Positions 1-11,500 of a stretch of DNA of 64,000 bases are shown here, piece by piece (positions within the stretch are counted from its first letter, which is position 1; each line of letters starts with the position of its first letter). The stretch is from NCBI RefSeq assembly GCF_910591885.1, contig NC_063272.1:3155924-3219923 (forward strand), read 5' to 3'. Both the position numbers and the translations under genes were made by a program. The notes beneath the pieces are model-generated. The model ran no database searches and was not told where the DNA came from. It worked only from the letters and a program-made list of their open reading frames with translations. The DNA comes from Bombus terrestris. Its lineage: Eukaryota > Arthropoda > Insecta > Hymenoptera > Apidae.

Positions 1-644
1 CCATCAGGTATTTTGGCATCGGAAGGAAAATTCCACGAACTTGAACCAATTTTTATTACCTTTCCGTCAAAACAATTCCCTGCTTCGTCTGATATTTATT
101 AACGGATCATTCGTTTAAACTCGCGATTTGATCACATTGTGGCTGTTTTAAATATTTTGAGGCTGTCGGCGATATTATGCTTCCCGTCGCTCCTGTAGAA
201 GTTTCATTCGTACCCGAACGAAGTTCCCAATTACACGACGTACAAGATCTCGTAAAGTTTCGTTAATTCGTTATCAGCCAACGTCGTACTTTTTGCGAGA
301 AGAACTCGCAAGACTATTATTTCCGCTTTGCGAATCTATTTATCCGACGTGGGAATGTCTAAACTCTAACTAAAGCGAGAAAGCTTTCTTCACCGTATCC
401 GTAGTCATACAACGAACAATTTTATTTATGAATATCCGCCTTGACAGTTTGTCTAAAAGATGTTCGTCCTTCAATTTTGTTACAAACGCAAAACGTTTCT
501 TTCTTCGCTTCTTTTCCAAATATTCCGCTCGTGCTTATATACTTTAAGATAGCAGTTGCAGCAGTTAATGAAAAAAGTTGTTTGCAACTATACCTCGATT
601 AAAATCGCTCGAGATATCGTAAGGTTCTTCTTGCATACGATAAA
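1..644. other. AT-rich non-coding DNA
   Basis: No exon, repeat or RNA gene was recognised here. Reading frames are short and interrupted, and composition is like most of the left half of the window. Confidence 0.6.
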
Positions 645-646
645 TA

Positions 647-731
647 TTGGGTTGGCATCTATGTGATTGCGAATTTTGTCAATACCACCTAAGGACAAAA
701 TCCACAATCGCTAAGTTGCCAGCCAACCCAA
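647..731. mobile_element. Mariner-type MITE, 85 bp hairpin
   Basis: The element begins TTGGGTTGGC and ends GCCAACCCAA, and the rest of each arm is also largely complementary, so almost the whole element folds into one hairpin with a short loop. It is flanked by TA on both sides (645-646 and 732-733), the usual mariner/Tc1 target duplication. Two relatives lie at 37,493 and 48,074. It has no coding capacity, so it must have been mobilised in trans. Family assignment is inferred from TIR style and TA flanks. Confidence 0.85.
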
Positions 732-734
732 TAA

Positions 735-2110
735 TAGGCAAGCGTCTAATATTAAAAATAACAACTTATAACGTTGTTTTCTTGCAAATTCCGTTCGTTT
801 TTCATTACCAATTTTCAATAAATTATCGTTGCTTGTCTGTCGGATTCGTATTATTATAGTATTTTAACTGTCTATGTTTTTAACGTTCCATGGCTAGAAA
901 TCCACGAACAGTATACAAATTACCAATTGCTGTTCTTTTATCTACGCGACGTTTAATTTCCGTTAAAAATAAATTACGTTTAAAAAACTAGTTTAAAAAA
1001 TGACTCGGTTAACCGGTTAATATCGGATTCTTGCTATAGTTGTTACATGACTTTTTACTATTTTTTGTCTATTGCCAAATAACCTTTCTCATGGTAGGCG
1101 GATCGTACACGATTATAACGCGGAGAAAACGTGAAGGGTAATCGTTTTACTAACTCGTTGCCTTAATTGGTTTACCTTAACTATGTTGGCTGTGTCAACC
1201 GATGATACGGGTTACGCTTATTTCGTTGTTCACGCAACACGGTATAACGGTACATATCTCGAATCTGCATAGATGATTAGGGATGAATGTTATGGAAACT
1301 TCCAATTTAAACAACCCAGTCTTCAATGAGTATCGATCGATCGCATTTTAATGTCGTTAATTACGCGCAATTATATTAATGAAACTATCGTAAACCTTGT
1401 ACAAATAAAAACAAAAAAGGATCAAGAAATTAATATTATTGTTACCATCGTTGCGCGCAAATATTACGTACAGTGGGTATTTTATCGTAAGAAGGAACAT
1501 ATTACTTTGTCCCAAAAGTTTCTTTCCTTTTATAAGGAAATTATTTAATTGTTAGTACATACGCATCTTCTAACGAATGGGAACAACTTCGAGTCACCGT
1601 AATCATCATATCGAATGGAGAAAAAAAAAGATCGAAAAATATATTGGAAACTTTGCATCTAAAATCTGATATTTATACGAACGTTGTAGCACGAAATTTA
1701 ATTTCTCTTCTTTTTCCGGCTTCCGTAAAACGATTGCGTCTAAAGGACTTTCGAAACTTAATTATCCCGGTTGAATCTTTAAAGTAATATACATGGACTA
1801 ACTTTTCATTGAGGACACCGGTAAGGAAGAAAATCCCCAGGAACTGGTAATTATCGAGCGCTTCCACAATGAGTAGACGGTCAGTTTGTCTAACTCCTTT
1901 ATTCAAGGATAGCGCATACTTGAAGTGTTTCCTACTCCGGGGACTGTTATTGAAATGCTTGGAATTGCACGTATAGTTGCGCAGTTTAAGGGCCATTTCT
2001 GTCATCTCGATTTTTTTATTATCGTTGCACACCACCTTGCATGATTGTAATAATATTTAGACAGAAGAAAAAATATGAATAAGTATTCTTGTTATTATTT
2101 GCGTTATTAA
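735..2110. other. AT-rich non-coding DNA
   Basis: Nothing recognisable. A 120-codon minus-strand reading frame at 1,673-2,035 has no motif I know and no splice context that would support it as an exon. Confidence 0.5.
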
Positions 2111-2790
2111 GTCAAAATGGAAAATACCTTCGGTTCGAACAGTTGATTTTAATCAACTTTAGTTGAAATTCGATTTGTACTTTGGAAATTTTAATCGGTT
2201 GCAGAATATATAATATTAGAATATATAATAACGGATATAATGTGCAAAGTTAAATGTATTCTACGTCATTGTCATTATTGTTATCGTGATCGGAGAATAA
2301 TATTTCAAAAGACATGACGAATATATGGCATAGAATTTGTATTATGAGATCGAAATGGAAAATACTTTTAGTTCGAAGGTTTGATTAAAATTCAAATTTC
2401 ATTGTGCTTGACGAATTTCCATCGATCGTAGAATATACAGCTAAAACATCGATGTAACATCGAAAATCAAGCAATATTCTACTTTCTCGTTTCGCTTGTT
2501 ATCGTCATGTACAGCCTCGTAATATTTTTAAAACCATAGGACACATATAAATGAGATATAAATACGTAAGTGCGTTATTGAATCGAAATGGCAAGTACTT
2601 TCGGCTCGGATATCGATCAAAATAATATTGAGAGTGAAATGCAAGCTATGTGTATCACGCGTTATTTCAGCGCGAAGTTTCGGTGAAGTTGAACCGAAAA
2701 ATTTGATTTCAACGCAAATCAAACGCTGGTTGGCCGTGTCAAACACATATCGCCGTATCCACTGTTTTGGTCCGGTTATATCATGCGTGA
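2111..2790 (+). repeat. Diverged tandem triplication, unit about 235-240 bp
   Basis: Three blocks start with the same phrase: around 2,111 (AAAATGGAAAATACC), 2,351 (GAAATGGAAAATAC) and 2,584 (GAAATGGCAAGTAC). Each start is followed by a similar 'TTCGGTTCGAA'-like segment. The spacing is about 240 and then 233 bp. Similarity fades along each unit, and the third copy is the most degraded. This looks like an old local duplication and shows no coding potential. Confidence 0.6.
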
Positions 2791-3275
2791 TGACACATAT
2801 GCAAAATTGAAAGTCCTTTACAACGTACGTACACAAGTGTCCCGTGTGCTTCTTATCTCTCCTTACGCATAAAACGCTATGTGTATATTTCGAAATATGA
2901 GAAACGGTTGATTTGCTGTACAAAGTGCAACGTCACATAATACAAAATGAAATTTATTTTCTTACAATTGAAACGGAGACTCGGTTTATTATCTGTGATT
3001 TTTATCGAAAGGTATAACCATACCAGATATAACGTTACAGAATAAAATACGTCGCGGAATACCATTACAGTGTGCTTGGTTTTATTTTCTAATCTTTTTA
3101 TCCTAACTTTGTCATTTCGGTCGTGCGTGTGCCTTGTAACGTAACGCTAGTAATACAGTTTTTACGTTCACTCGCATACGTAGCTTGCAACGTAGTATAC
3201 TTTATGTTTAGACTGCTGGCCATAAACTCGATTTACAATAATTATCCTCCCTCTTGCCTTGTATTCTCGCTTAAT

Positions 3276-3278
<3 letters not shown>
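2791..3278. other. Non-coding DNA left of CA microsatellite
   Basis: No feature recognised. The reading frames here are short and run into simple repeat. Confidence 0.5.

Positions 3279-3366
<88 letters not shown>
3279..3366. repeat. (AC)n microsatellite, about 44 units
   Basis: An uninterrupted AC dinucleotide tract of about 88 bp. Long pure tracts are expected to be highly length-variable. The poly-His/Thr and poly-Cys/Val frames through it are artefacts. Confidence 0.98.
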
Positions 3367-3369
<3 letters not shown>

Positions 3370-4340
3370 AAACCTTATTTTTATTATTCTTTTATTTTAT
3401 TCTTTTTTTGTTATTTTACCCTCAGTTGCGATACGTAAAAGATTCTTGTAATTACGCTCCATCTAAGTGTTAGCCTTATACCTCTAACGTTATAAATAAA
3501 TTCTTAATATCGAATCGACATCGCAGAAAAGGTAAAATATGGAACACTCACATCGGTTAACAGAACAGAAATGTAGTTGTTCGCAATCATCGAGATCCGA
3601 GCATCAAATTGTTTGACTACTCGATGATCCACATTTTGCCACCAGAATAATAAATCTAAAATTTAGCGAAAATAGTTTCTGGCAAAATAAACGTTCAGAA
3701 AATGAACGACTAACTGAGTGAAGTAGCCTATAGTCGTTTGGCAGACATTCATCATCGATCGGATTAAGAAAGAAAGGGAGACCTGTTCCATATTTGGCCA
3801 CTTTCCTCTATGTATGTAAAGTGTTTATAACGTAAAATGCTAAAGTCGAACCTTGTTAGCTCGAAGCCCAAGGGATGAGCAAAAATTTCCGAGTTCTAGA
3901 GGTTTCTTCTTATCGAAAACGTCGAGCAAATGAGGTTCGACAAGCGGAAATTCGAAGGAGTACGAAGGTTGAATTGCGTTCATCTTTTCAGGAAACGTTG
4001 GTATTTTAAGGTTCCCCTTCGAATTCGTTTGATTCGACGCAAAAGATCAACCCCTGTCATTTTTGCGACTTAATGCGTCTCTCGTTTCAAATATGTCAAA
4101 TTGACAGAATAGTAGAACATCGACTACGCGAAAGGATAAACAATTAATTTTCCTCTTTGTCATTTGCACGCATTCTAATTCGTTCTTTTTCTCGGAGATA
4201 TCGGATTTCGTTCACCCGTGATGGTCACAAACTTTCAGACAAATCGTTGCAATCTCCTTTACATCTTCGATGTGTAATACGAATGGATACGATGGATACG
4301 ATGGATAATACGAAATCGTTATCGATATATTAGGTATAAT
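3367..4340. other. Non-coding DNA
   Basis: No feature recognised between the microsatellite and the mariner remnant. Confidence 0.5.
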
Positions 4341-4343
4341 ATC

Positions 4344-4700
4344 GGTTGGTCGGAAAGTTCGTTCCGATTTTTAAGGAATTTAATAAAATAAAAGCTTTGC
4401 TTAGTACCTTTCCATTGAGGAAATTTCAAGTATGTTTTCATTTATGTTTTTAAGCATATCACGCTGAAAAAACGTTACTGTAAATGTTTTTAAATATGCT
4501 CGTTGATTTTTAATAAAATATTACACGTGTTAAACGCTGCTGGGAAAGTTCGTTCGGATTTTTAACTCTTTGGACGATGTAAAAAATCATATTGAAAAGT
4601 TTCCCGCCGGAAAGCCTGAGAGGTTCTGGAAGAATGGATATTCAAGTTGCGTGAAATATGGGAAAAGTTTGCGGAAGAAAAAATCGTGCCTGTATAATTC
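4344..4700 (+). mobile_element. Degraded mariner-like remnant with transposase tail
   Basis: A mariner-style terminal sequence (GGTTGGTCGGAAAGTTCGTT) begins at 4,344. A second copy of its core (GGGAAAGTTCGTTCGGATTT) lies near 4,543 in the same orientation. Directly after that, 4,570-4,690 reads in pieces like the C-terminal end of mariner transposases, which typically have K-P-x-x-F-W-x-x-G-I followed by a W-E-K segment; here FPAGKPERFWKNG is visible. The frame then degenerates. I infer an internally deleted, dead element. The other end was not located. Confidence 0.5.
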
Positions 4701-4837
4701 GATAAACGTATTTCGAGTAGAAATGCAAATTAGAACCAAAGGATCTTTTCAATCGTTCGAAAAATACGTGGCAATTCAGGCTATATGCTTGTCAGAGCAT
4801 CCGCGGAATATTAATTCTGTGTTATAACAGCCACGCA

Positions 4838-4870
4838 TACTCCACGTTTCACGAGTATACTCGTCGTCGC
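4838..4870. repeat. Dispersed palindromic motif ACGAGTATACTCGT
   Basis: The self-complementary motif CACGAGTATACTCGTCGTCG starts near 4,850. The same core recurs at about 26,978 (GACGAGTATACTCGTC, a perfect 16-bp palindrome), 28,528 (one mismatch) and 47,118 (one mismatch). It probably marks remnants of one repeat family, because similar AT-rich flanks accompany it. The family is not identified. Confidence 0.45.
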
Positions 4871-5671
4871 TTACTTTTCGCGGCGCATTTTAACACGCTT
4901 CTCAGAAAGGTCGCAACAACTAACAGCTTCATATCGTATAAATAAATTAAATCTTTTTTAAGAACATTTTGGCCATTGTATCTTTGATAGCTAAAACATT
5001 TTATTCCAGACAAATCCCTTGCTTCGTGCAACCAACACCGAATTATTTTAAATTAGATTAGTCGTTTGGAAAGAAGATACGCGTTTTCCTTTGCCCGCCA
5101 ATTTGACAGGTGTTGGTAAAAACACGGTGGAAGTGACTGGCGCAATGACAAAAAACCTTTAGCTTCCATCGATATGCGTCTGACGTCGACCTTCGAAGAA
5201 GTTGGGATACAACTTGCGTCTTACATTTTTCGTCTCGCGTTATTTGCGTAAATATACAAAGAGAGACAGACGTCTGTCTCAGTGTGGTTCCGATCGTTCG
5301 GGATCTAAATTCAGACCTAAAACTGTAGGTTCATTCTTCGCCATCCGCACGCTGTTCTCGTGATTCTTTGCCCAGAGTTTCATAAGACAGTCGCTAACGA
5401 GCTCGCTAACCGAAAGGTCTGCGACTGCGACCAAATGCTCTGGAACCGTACGACTTTTAAAACGATAAGGATCGACGACGACGAAGACTGAAAATGCGAA
5501 ATATATATATATAATGCGTTCGTCTAATAACGCACGCACATTCGTACGGTAAATACGTGAGGTTATTTGGTGCAGGATGTGTAGATGTTTAATAGTATAT
5601 TTATTAACAATTCTCGTTTTCGACTCTTTACGTACAACTCTCGATTCAACAAATGTGTTTTTGATCCGATT
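4871..5671. other. Non-coding DNA upstream of satellite
   Basis: No gene recognised. A 143-codon minus-strand frame (5,279-5,710) runs partly into the satellite and has no recognisable domain. Confidence 0.45.
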
Positions 5672-5792
5672 CGTTTCTTTTTGTCGCCCTTTAATATCCC
5701 CACTACGCACGCGGTTGGTAGGCGTCCGCGACCATTGTTACCTGACGTTTGAAAACTAAAATTCCTTTCTTTTTTCGCCTCTGAATATCCCC

Positions 5793-5870
5793 ACTACGCA
5801 CGCGGTTGGTGGGCGTCCGTGACCGTTGTCACGTAACAACGGTCGCGGACGCCTACCAACCGCGTGCGCA
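5793..5870. repeat. Head-to-head inversion point inside the satellite
   Basis: Around 5,833 the sequence GACCGTTGT-CACGTA-ACAACGGTC is flanked by longer complementary arms. GGTTGGTGGGCGTCC lies to the left and GGACGCCTACCAACC to the right. The array reverses orientation here and would form a hairpin with arms of about 40 bp. Confidence 0.9.
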
Positions 5871-6659
5871 GTAGAGATATTGAGAGACGACAAAAAGAAA
5901 GGAATTTTAGTTTTCAAACTTCATTTTCGTCCACGACCATTGTTACACGACAACGGTCACGGACGCCCACCAACCGTGTGCGTAGTGGGGATATTGAGAG
6001 ACGACAAAAAGAAAGGAATTTAATTTTTCCAACGTCATTTTCGTCCGTGACCGTTTACACGTGGCAATGGTAGCGGACGCCTACCAACCGCGTGCGTAGT
6101 GGGGATATTGAGAGACGACAAAAAGAAACGAATTTTATTTTTCCAACGTCATTTTCGTCCGTGACCGTTTACACGTGGCAATGGTAGCGGACGCCTACCA
6201 ACCGTGTGCGTAGTGGGGATATTGAGAGACGACAAAAAGAAAGGAATTTAATTTTTCCAACGTCATTTTCGTCCGTGACCGTTTACACGTGGCAATGGTA
6301 GCGGACGCCTACCAACCGTGTGCGTAGTGGGGATATTGAGAGACGACAAAAAGAAACGAATTTTATTTTTCCAACGTCATTTTCGTCCGTGACCGTTTAC
6401 ACGTGGCAATGGTAGCGGACGCCTACCAACTGCGTGCGTAGTGGAGATATTGAGAGGCGACAAAAAGAAAGGAATTTTCCTTTTCGAACGTCCTTTCGTC
6501 CGTGACCGTTTACACGTGGCAATGGTAGCGGACGCCTACCAACCGCGTGCGTAGTGCCGATATTGAGAGACGATAAAAAGAAACGAATTTTCGTTTTCGA
6601 ACGTCACTTTCGTCCTTGACCGTTGACACGTGGCAACGGTAGCGGACGCCTACTAATCG

Positions 6660-7798
6660 CGTGCGTAGTGGGGATATTGAGAGACGACAAAAAGAAAGGA
6701 ATTTAATTTTTCCAACGTCATTTTCGTCCGTGACCGTTTACACGTGGCAATGGTAGCGGACGCCTACCAACCGTGTGCGTAGTGGGGATATTGAGAGACG
6801 ACAAAAAGAAAGGAATTTAATTTTTCCAACGTCATTTTCGTCCGTGACCGTTTACACGTGGCAATGGTAGCGGACGCCTACCAACCGTGTGCGTAGTGGG
6901 GATATTGAGAGACGACAAAAAGAAACGAATTTTATTTTTCCAACGTCATTTTCGTCCGTGACCGTTTACACGTGGCAATGGTAGCGGACGCCTACCAACT
7001 GCGTGCGTAGTGGAGATATTGAGAGGCGACAAAAAGAAAGGAATTTTCCTTTTCGAACGTCCTTTCGTCCGTGACCGTTTACACGTGGCAATGGTAGCGG
7101 ACGCCTACCAACCGCGTGCGTAGTGCCGATATTGAGAGACGATAAAAAGAAACGAATTTTCGTTTTCGAACGTCACTTTCGTCCTTGACCGTTGACACGT
7201 GGCAACGGTAGCGGACGCCTACTAATCGCGTGCGTAGTGGGGATATTGAGAGACGACAAAAAGAAAGGAATTTAATTTTTCCAACGTCATTTTCGTCCGT
7301 GACCGTTTACACGTGGCAATGGTAGCGGACGCCTACCAACCGTGTGCGTAGTGGGGATATTGAGAGACGACAAAAAGAAAGGAATTTAATTTTTCCAACG
7401 TCATTTTCGTCCGTGACCGTTTACACGTGGCAATGGTAGCGGACGCCTACCAACCGTGTGCGTAGTGGGGATATTGAGAGACGACAAAAAGAAACGAATT
7501 TTATTTTTCCAACGTCATTTTCGTCCGTGACCGTTTACACGTGGCAATGGTAGCGGACGCCTACCAACTGCGTGCGTAGTGGAGATATTGAGAGGCGACA
7601 AAAAGAAAGGAATTTTCCTTTTCGAACGTCCTTTCGTCCGTGACCGTTTACACGTGGCAATGGTAGCGGACGCCTACCAACCGCGTGCGTAGTGCCGATA
7701 TTGAGAGACGATAAAAAGAAACGAATTTTCGTTTTCGAACGTCACTTTCGTCCTTGACCGTTGACACGTGGCAACGGTAGCGGACGCCTACTAATCGC
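6660..7798 (+). repeat. 569-bp higher-order repeat blocks (two consecutive copies)
   Basis: Within the satellite, the order of variant units in 6,660-7,228 is repeated in 7,229-7,797. The order is: two GGAATTTAATTTTTCC units, one CGAATTTTATTTTTCC unit, one TTTTCGAACGTCC unit, and one TTTTCGAACGTCAC unit with the CTACTAATCGCG variant. The preceding block (about 6,090-6,659) has the same order, except that its first unit carries the other variant. This indicates recent amplification of a five-unit block. Confidence 0.9.
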
Positions 7799-8565
7799 GT
7801 GCGTAGTGGGGATATTGAGAGACGACAAAAAGAAAGGAATTTAATTTTTCCAACGTCATTTTCGTCCGTGACCGTTTACACGTGGCAATGGTAGCGGACG
7901 CCTACCAACCGCGTGCGTAGTGGGGATATTGAGAGACGACAAAAAGAAAGGAATTTTATTTTTCCAACGTCATTTTCGTCCGTGACCGTTTACACGTGGC
8001 AATGGTAGCGGACGCCTACCAACCGTGTGCGTAGTGGGGATATTGAGAGACGACAAAAAGAAACGAATTTAATTTTTCCAACGTCATTTTCGTCCGTGAC
8101 CGTTTACACGTGGCAATGGTAGCGGACGCCTACCAACCGTGTGCGCAGTGGAGATATTGAGAGACGACAAAAAGAAAGGAATTTAATTTTTCCAACGTCA
8201 TTTTGGTCCGTGACCGTTTACACGTGGCAATGGTGGCGGACGCCTACCAACCGCGTGCGCAGTAGAAATATTGAGGGACGACAAAAAGAAAGGAATTTTA
8301 TTTTTCGAACGTCATTTTCGTCCGTGACCGTTTACGCGTGGCAATGGTAGCGGACGCCTACCAACTGCGTGCGTAGTGGAGATATTGAGAGGCGACAAAA
8401 AGAAAGGAATTTTCCTTTTCGAACGTCCTTTCGTCCGTGACCGTTTACACGTGGCAATGGTAGCGGACGCCTACCAACCGCGTGCGTAGTGGGGATATTG
8501 AGAGACGACAAAAGGAAACGAATTTTCGTTTTCGAACGTCATTTTTGTCACGCCTTTTTCCAAAT

Positions 8566-11500
8566 ATTCGGTGGAGGGATTGTAGGGATATCGATGACTG
8601 GTTAGGCCTATTGGCACTTACGCTTCGATGTTATACTTGTATCGACGAAACCGTTGGAAAGTTTTGTTATCGCAGCTACATACGTAAGTGTGTAACACAG
8701 ATTAACGATCGTACCTGATTAACACTAACTCTTACCAAATCTGACAAAGTCAAATGACGAGTTTGAAGGTTTCGTTTAAGTTTCATTTAAAATTGTACAT
8801 TAGTCGTTATTTTTTCTTCTTCTTTTTTTGTTCATTCAACTTTATGTAAATTCTCGTATTGACAAAAATTGAGAAATCGAAAAATATAAGAATGTGCATA
8901 AAGTTAGACGAACGAAATGAATAAGGGCAAATGCACAATTTTAAATAAAATTTTCTATGTCGTTTCACCGGGCTTGGTAAGATTAGCGTTGAACAAGGAC
9001 AAAAGGCGCCTTTATCCGTCTAACACGGCATTCTCTTCCCATTCTCATATCGCATCCATTTACACGGTAACGTACGACTCTCGTACTCTGTATCTCTATA
9101 TCTTTATGGTTATTCCAGACAATGCCAACAATAGAAAGAAAGATTGGTTGCTGACGGCTCGTAACGTATAGCTGGAAAAGTTAGAGTTGCAGAGAGCAAC
9201 TTGTTAGAGTAGCGGCAATATGGAAGTTGTACTCGCACAGGTAAACTTGGCCATGTAGAAGTCTGGGCTGGGTTAGATCGTGTTCTAAACTCGAGTTACA
9301 GAGCTAAAATAACGTATCCGGACGTGTAGATGATTCGAGTTAAAGCAAGCTTTATTTTCACTTATAGGAGGCAGCGAAACGAAAGGAATCAAAGAAAATT
9401 GTTGCAGCCTCGTGCAGGTTTTTGAAGTCATAGGGGCTCGATCGTAAAACAAAATTCGTCGAACGAGCGGGTATTCTATTTACCTGATAAAGTTAAATAT
9501 TATCGCCCGCGCTACAAAAGAAAAAATCTATTATCCATTTGTTCCTATCTCCACCATTTACATACACCGTTTTTGCAACGGTAAAATTCCTTTGCAAATC
9601 ATTTTTTAACGAAAACTACGAACAATGTTTTCCGCGTTACTCTGACGCGCTTTTAATTCGCCGTGCTTCATGCGGCTTTTGTCGCAGCCGCTAGCATTGA
9701 AATACGTGTCGCGGAAAGGTCGTAGTTGAAGCTGCGCAATAGTAAACGAAAAAAGGCGCGATATCGGTTCATGTTGTAGGCGATTCGGCGTAAACGCGTG
9801 GGAGAGATACCCTGCAACGATTGCCGCGCTTTATTAACTAGCGTAGAGAAGTTGAAAGCGAGAGAAAATTTCAATGACATCGATGAACACCCGGCGGTAT
9901 GGAATACGGGTCACGCTTATCCCGGGCATCGATTGGAATTACTCGCACGAGATACGACCACGGATAAACGTTTCGAGGAACTTTTCCGTTGTTCCCAGCG
10001 TCGTCTCCTCCGATTTGCGAAATCTTTCGTACTTTTTCCGTCGATGTAACGAGCGTAGTTTCGGTCCAATTGGAACAAGGGTCAAAGAAAGGAAGCGAAA
10101 TTGCTTTTTGACTCTCGATGGCTCGCTAAATCGCGACCTAGCAAACAACGAATCAGCTTACGCGGAAATGCTGCATTTATGCATAAGAAGCGCGCAAGAC
10201 AATTTCTTCGAAGATAACTACGTTCAATTAGCATAGAATTAATATCGTAAGGTCGGAATTTTTTTCCTTTTTATATAAAATGAAAACTGGTATTTTTAAC
10301 GAGACTTTTTACTCGAGCAGAAAGAACGAGATTGGTTGTTGGTTGAAGTAGCAATAACGATGTGACGAATATCATCATTCGTTCGTTTCACTATTAATTT
10401 GGTGACGTTTTAACGACCAGGTATACCGGTTTCATGTTCTGTGCGAAACAACCAGATTGTGACGCGTATACGAGATATAAGCGGATCATAGAGTTTTGTA
10501 CGTTTGTGTGGGAAATGTTTAAAGATTCGGAAGATAAAAGAAGCGAGTAATAGAATTTAAGGATGCATAGAATTCACAGAATATGCAACGATATATAGGA
10601 CATTCAAAGTATAATCTTCGTTAGGATATTTAAGAAGTACAACAAATATCTGTCCGGGTTTTAACACTTTAGTGTGACCGTAAAAATATAAATATTCGTA
10701 TATCCACAATGTAAATATAAAAATTTCAAATAATATTTCTAAGTGATGTGGAATAATCGACGAGGAAGTAACAGTCGAAGACTGTTTGATGTACCCTTCT
10801 TGCGTGTCAGTATTGTTTCATAAAAATGAATTTAAAGGAAACTATTTGGAAATTGAGGTGGAAGATACCCTAAACTACGATAAAAAATACACACGTACAC
10901 ACTATTTATACATACGTTCTGAGAGTGTTCCAAGGATGAAATGTTAAACAGCGTTGAATATTAAAACTATTTTAAAAATTAGAGGAAAATTAAGCCAGCT
11001 TACTGCTATTACTATTAGGACCGAGTATTAAGAACCAGATGTTACTAATCAGATGAATAATGAATGAACGAACAACGCAACGACAAGAACAAATTCTTTT
11101 TTTCGAATAAAGTCATCACACACACGCGCGCTTGTACGTTCACCTGAAGTATATAATAATTTATTATATTAATTAATAAGCCTATATACTCTACAATGAT
11201 ATAATTAGTTAATCGTTGAGCGTGGTATCGCAGGAAATGCGTGGACGAAACGTGCAAGCGCATGTTTATGCTCGAACGAGAAACTAAGTTTATCGAATAA
11301 TTGAAAATATTCCGCGAACCTATTCCATAGAATTAAATAAAACGTGGCTTTAAACGTTATAAAATTCCTTCTTCTTCTCGTCTATTCGATTTAAACCCGA
11401 CTTTTTCGCGCCTTCTTCTCGAACGACAGTAAATTAGAGTTGGAAATATTTAACGTCTCAAATAAATAAATAAATAAAAACTAATCGAAATTCTGGATTG

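Larger units (their letters stand above)
5672..8565 (+). repeat. Satellite/minisatellite array, ~114-bp unit, about 25 copies
   Basis: Each unit carries the landmarks GCGGACGCCTACCAACCG, GCGTAGTGGGGATATTGAGA, GACGACAAAAAGAAA, CCAACGTCATTTTCGTCC and GTGACCGTTTACACGTGGCA. From about 5,836 rightwards all units face the same way. The first one to two units (5,672-5,830) are reverse-complemented. A unit variant containing TTTTCGAACGTCCTTTCG recurs at 6,481, 7,050, 7,619 and 8,416, so spacing is 569, 569 and 797 bp, which equals 5, 5 and 7 units of about 113.9 bp. Five-unit blocks are therefore a higher-order repeat. Units differ by a few substitutions. Frames through the array are interrupted by a recurring TAG and are not genes. 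Confidence 0.97.

Noticed and set aside
1673..2035. 120-codon minus-strand frame
   Set aside because: No domain, no splice context, and AT-rich flanks. It could be chance or an old repeat.
3123..3473. Frame with a long His-Thr run, and its Cys-Val counterpart on the other strand
   Set aside because: Produced by the CA/GT microsatellite.
5672..8565. CRISPR-like array
   Set aside because: Units are about 114 bp and similar throughout, with no short repeats separated by unique spacers, and the setting is eukaryotic.
5826..8718. Short frames repeating RSGDIERRQKERN
   Set aside because: The satellite unit is close to a multiple of three, so the same peptide recurs, but a TAG interrupts every unit and there are no splice signals.
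9798..10236. Two overlapping plus-strand frames of 83 and 120 codons
   Set aside because: They overlap each other and a minus-strand frame, have no motif and no clear splice borders. Left as unassigned.
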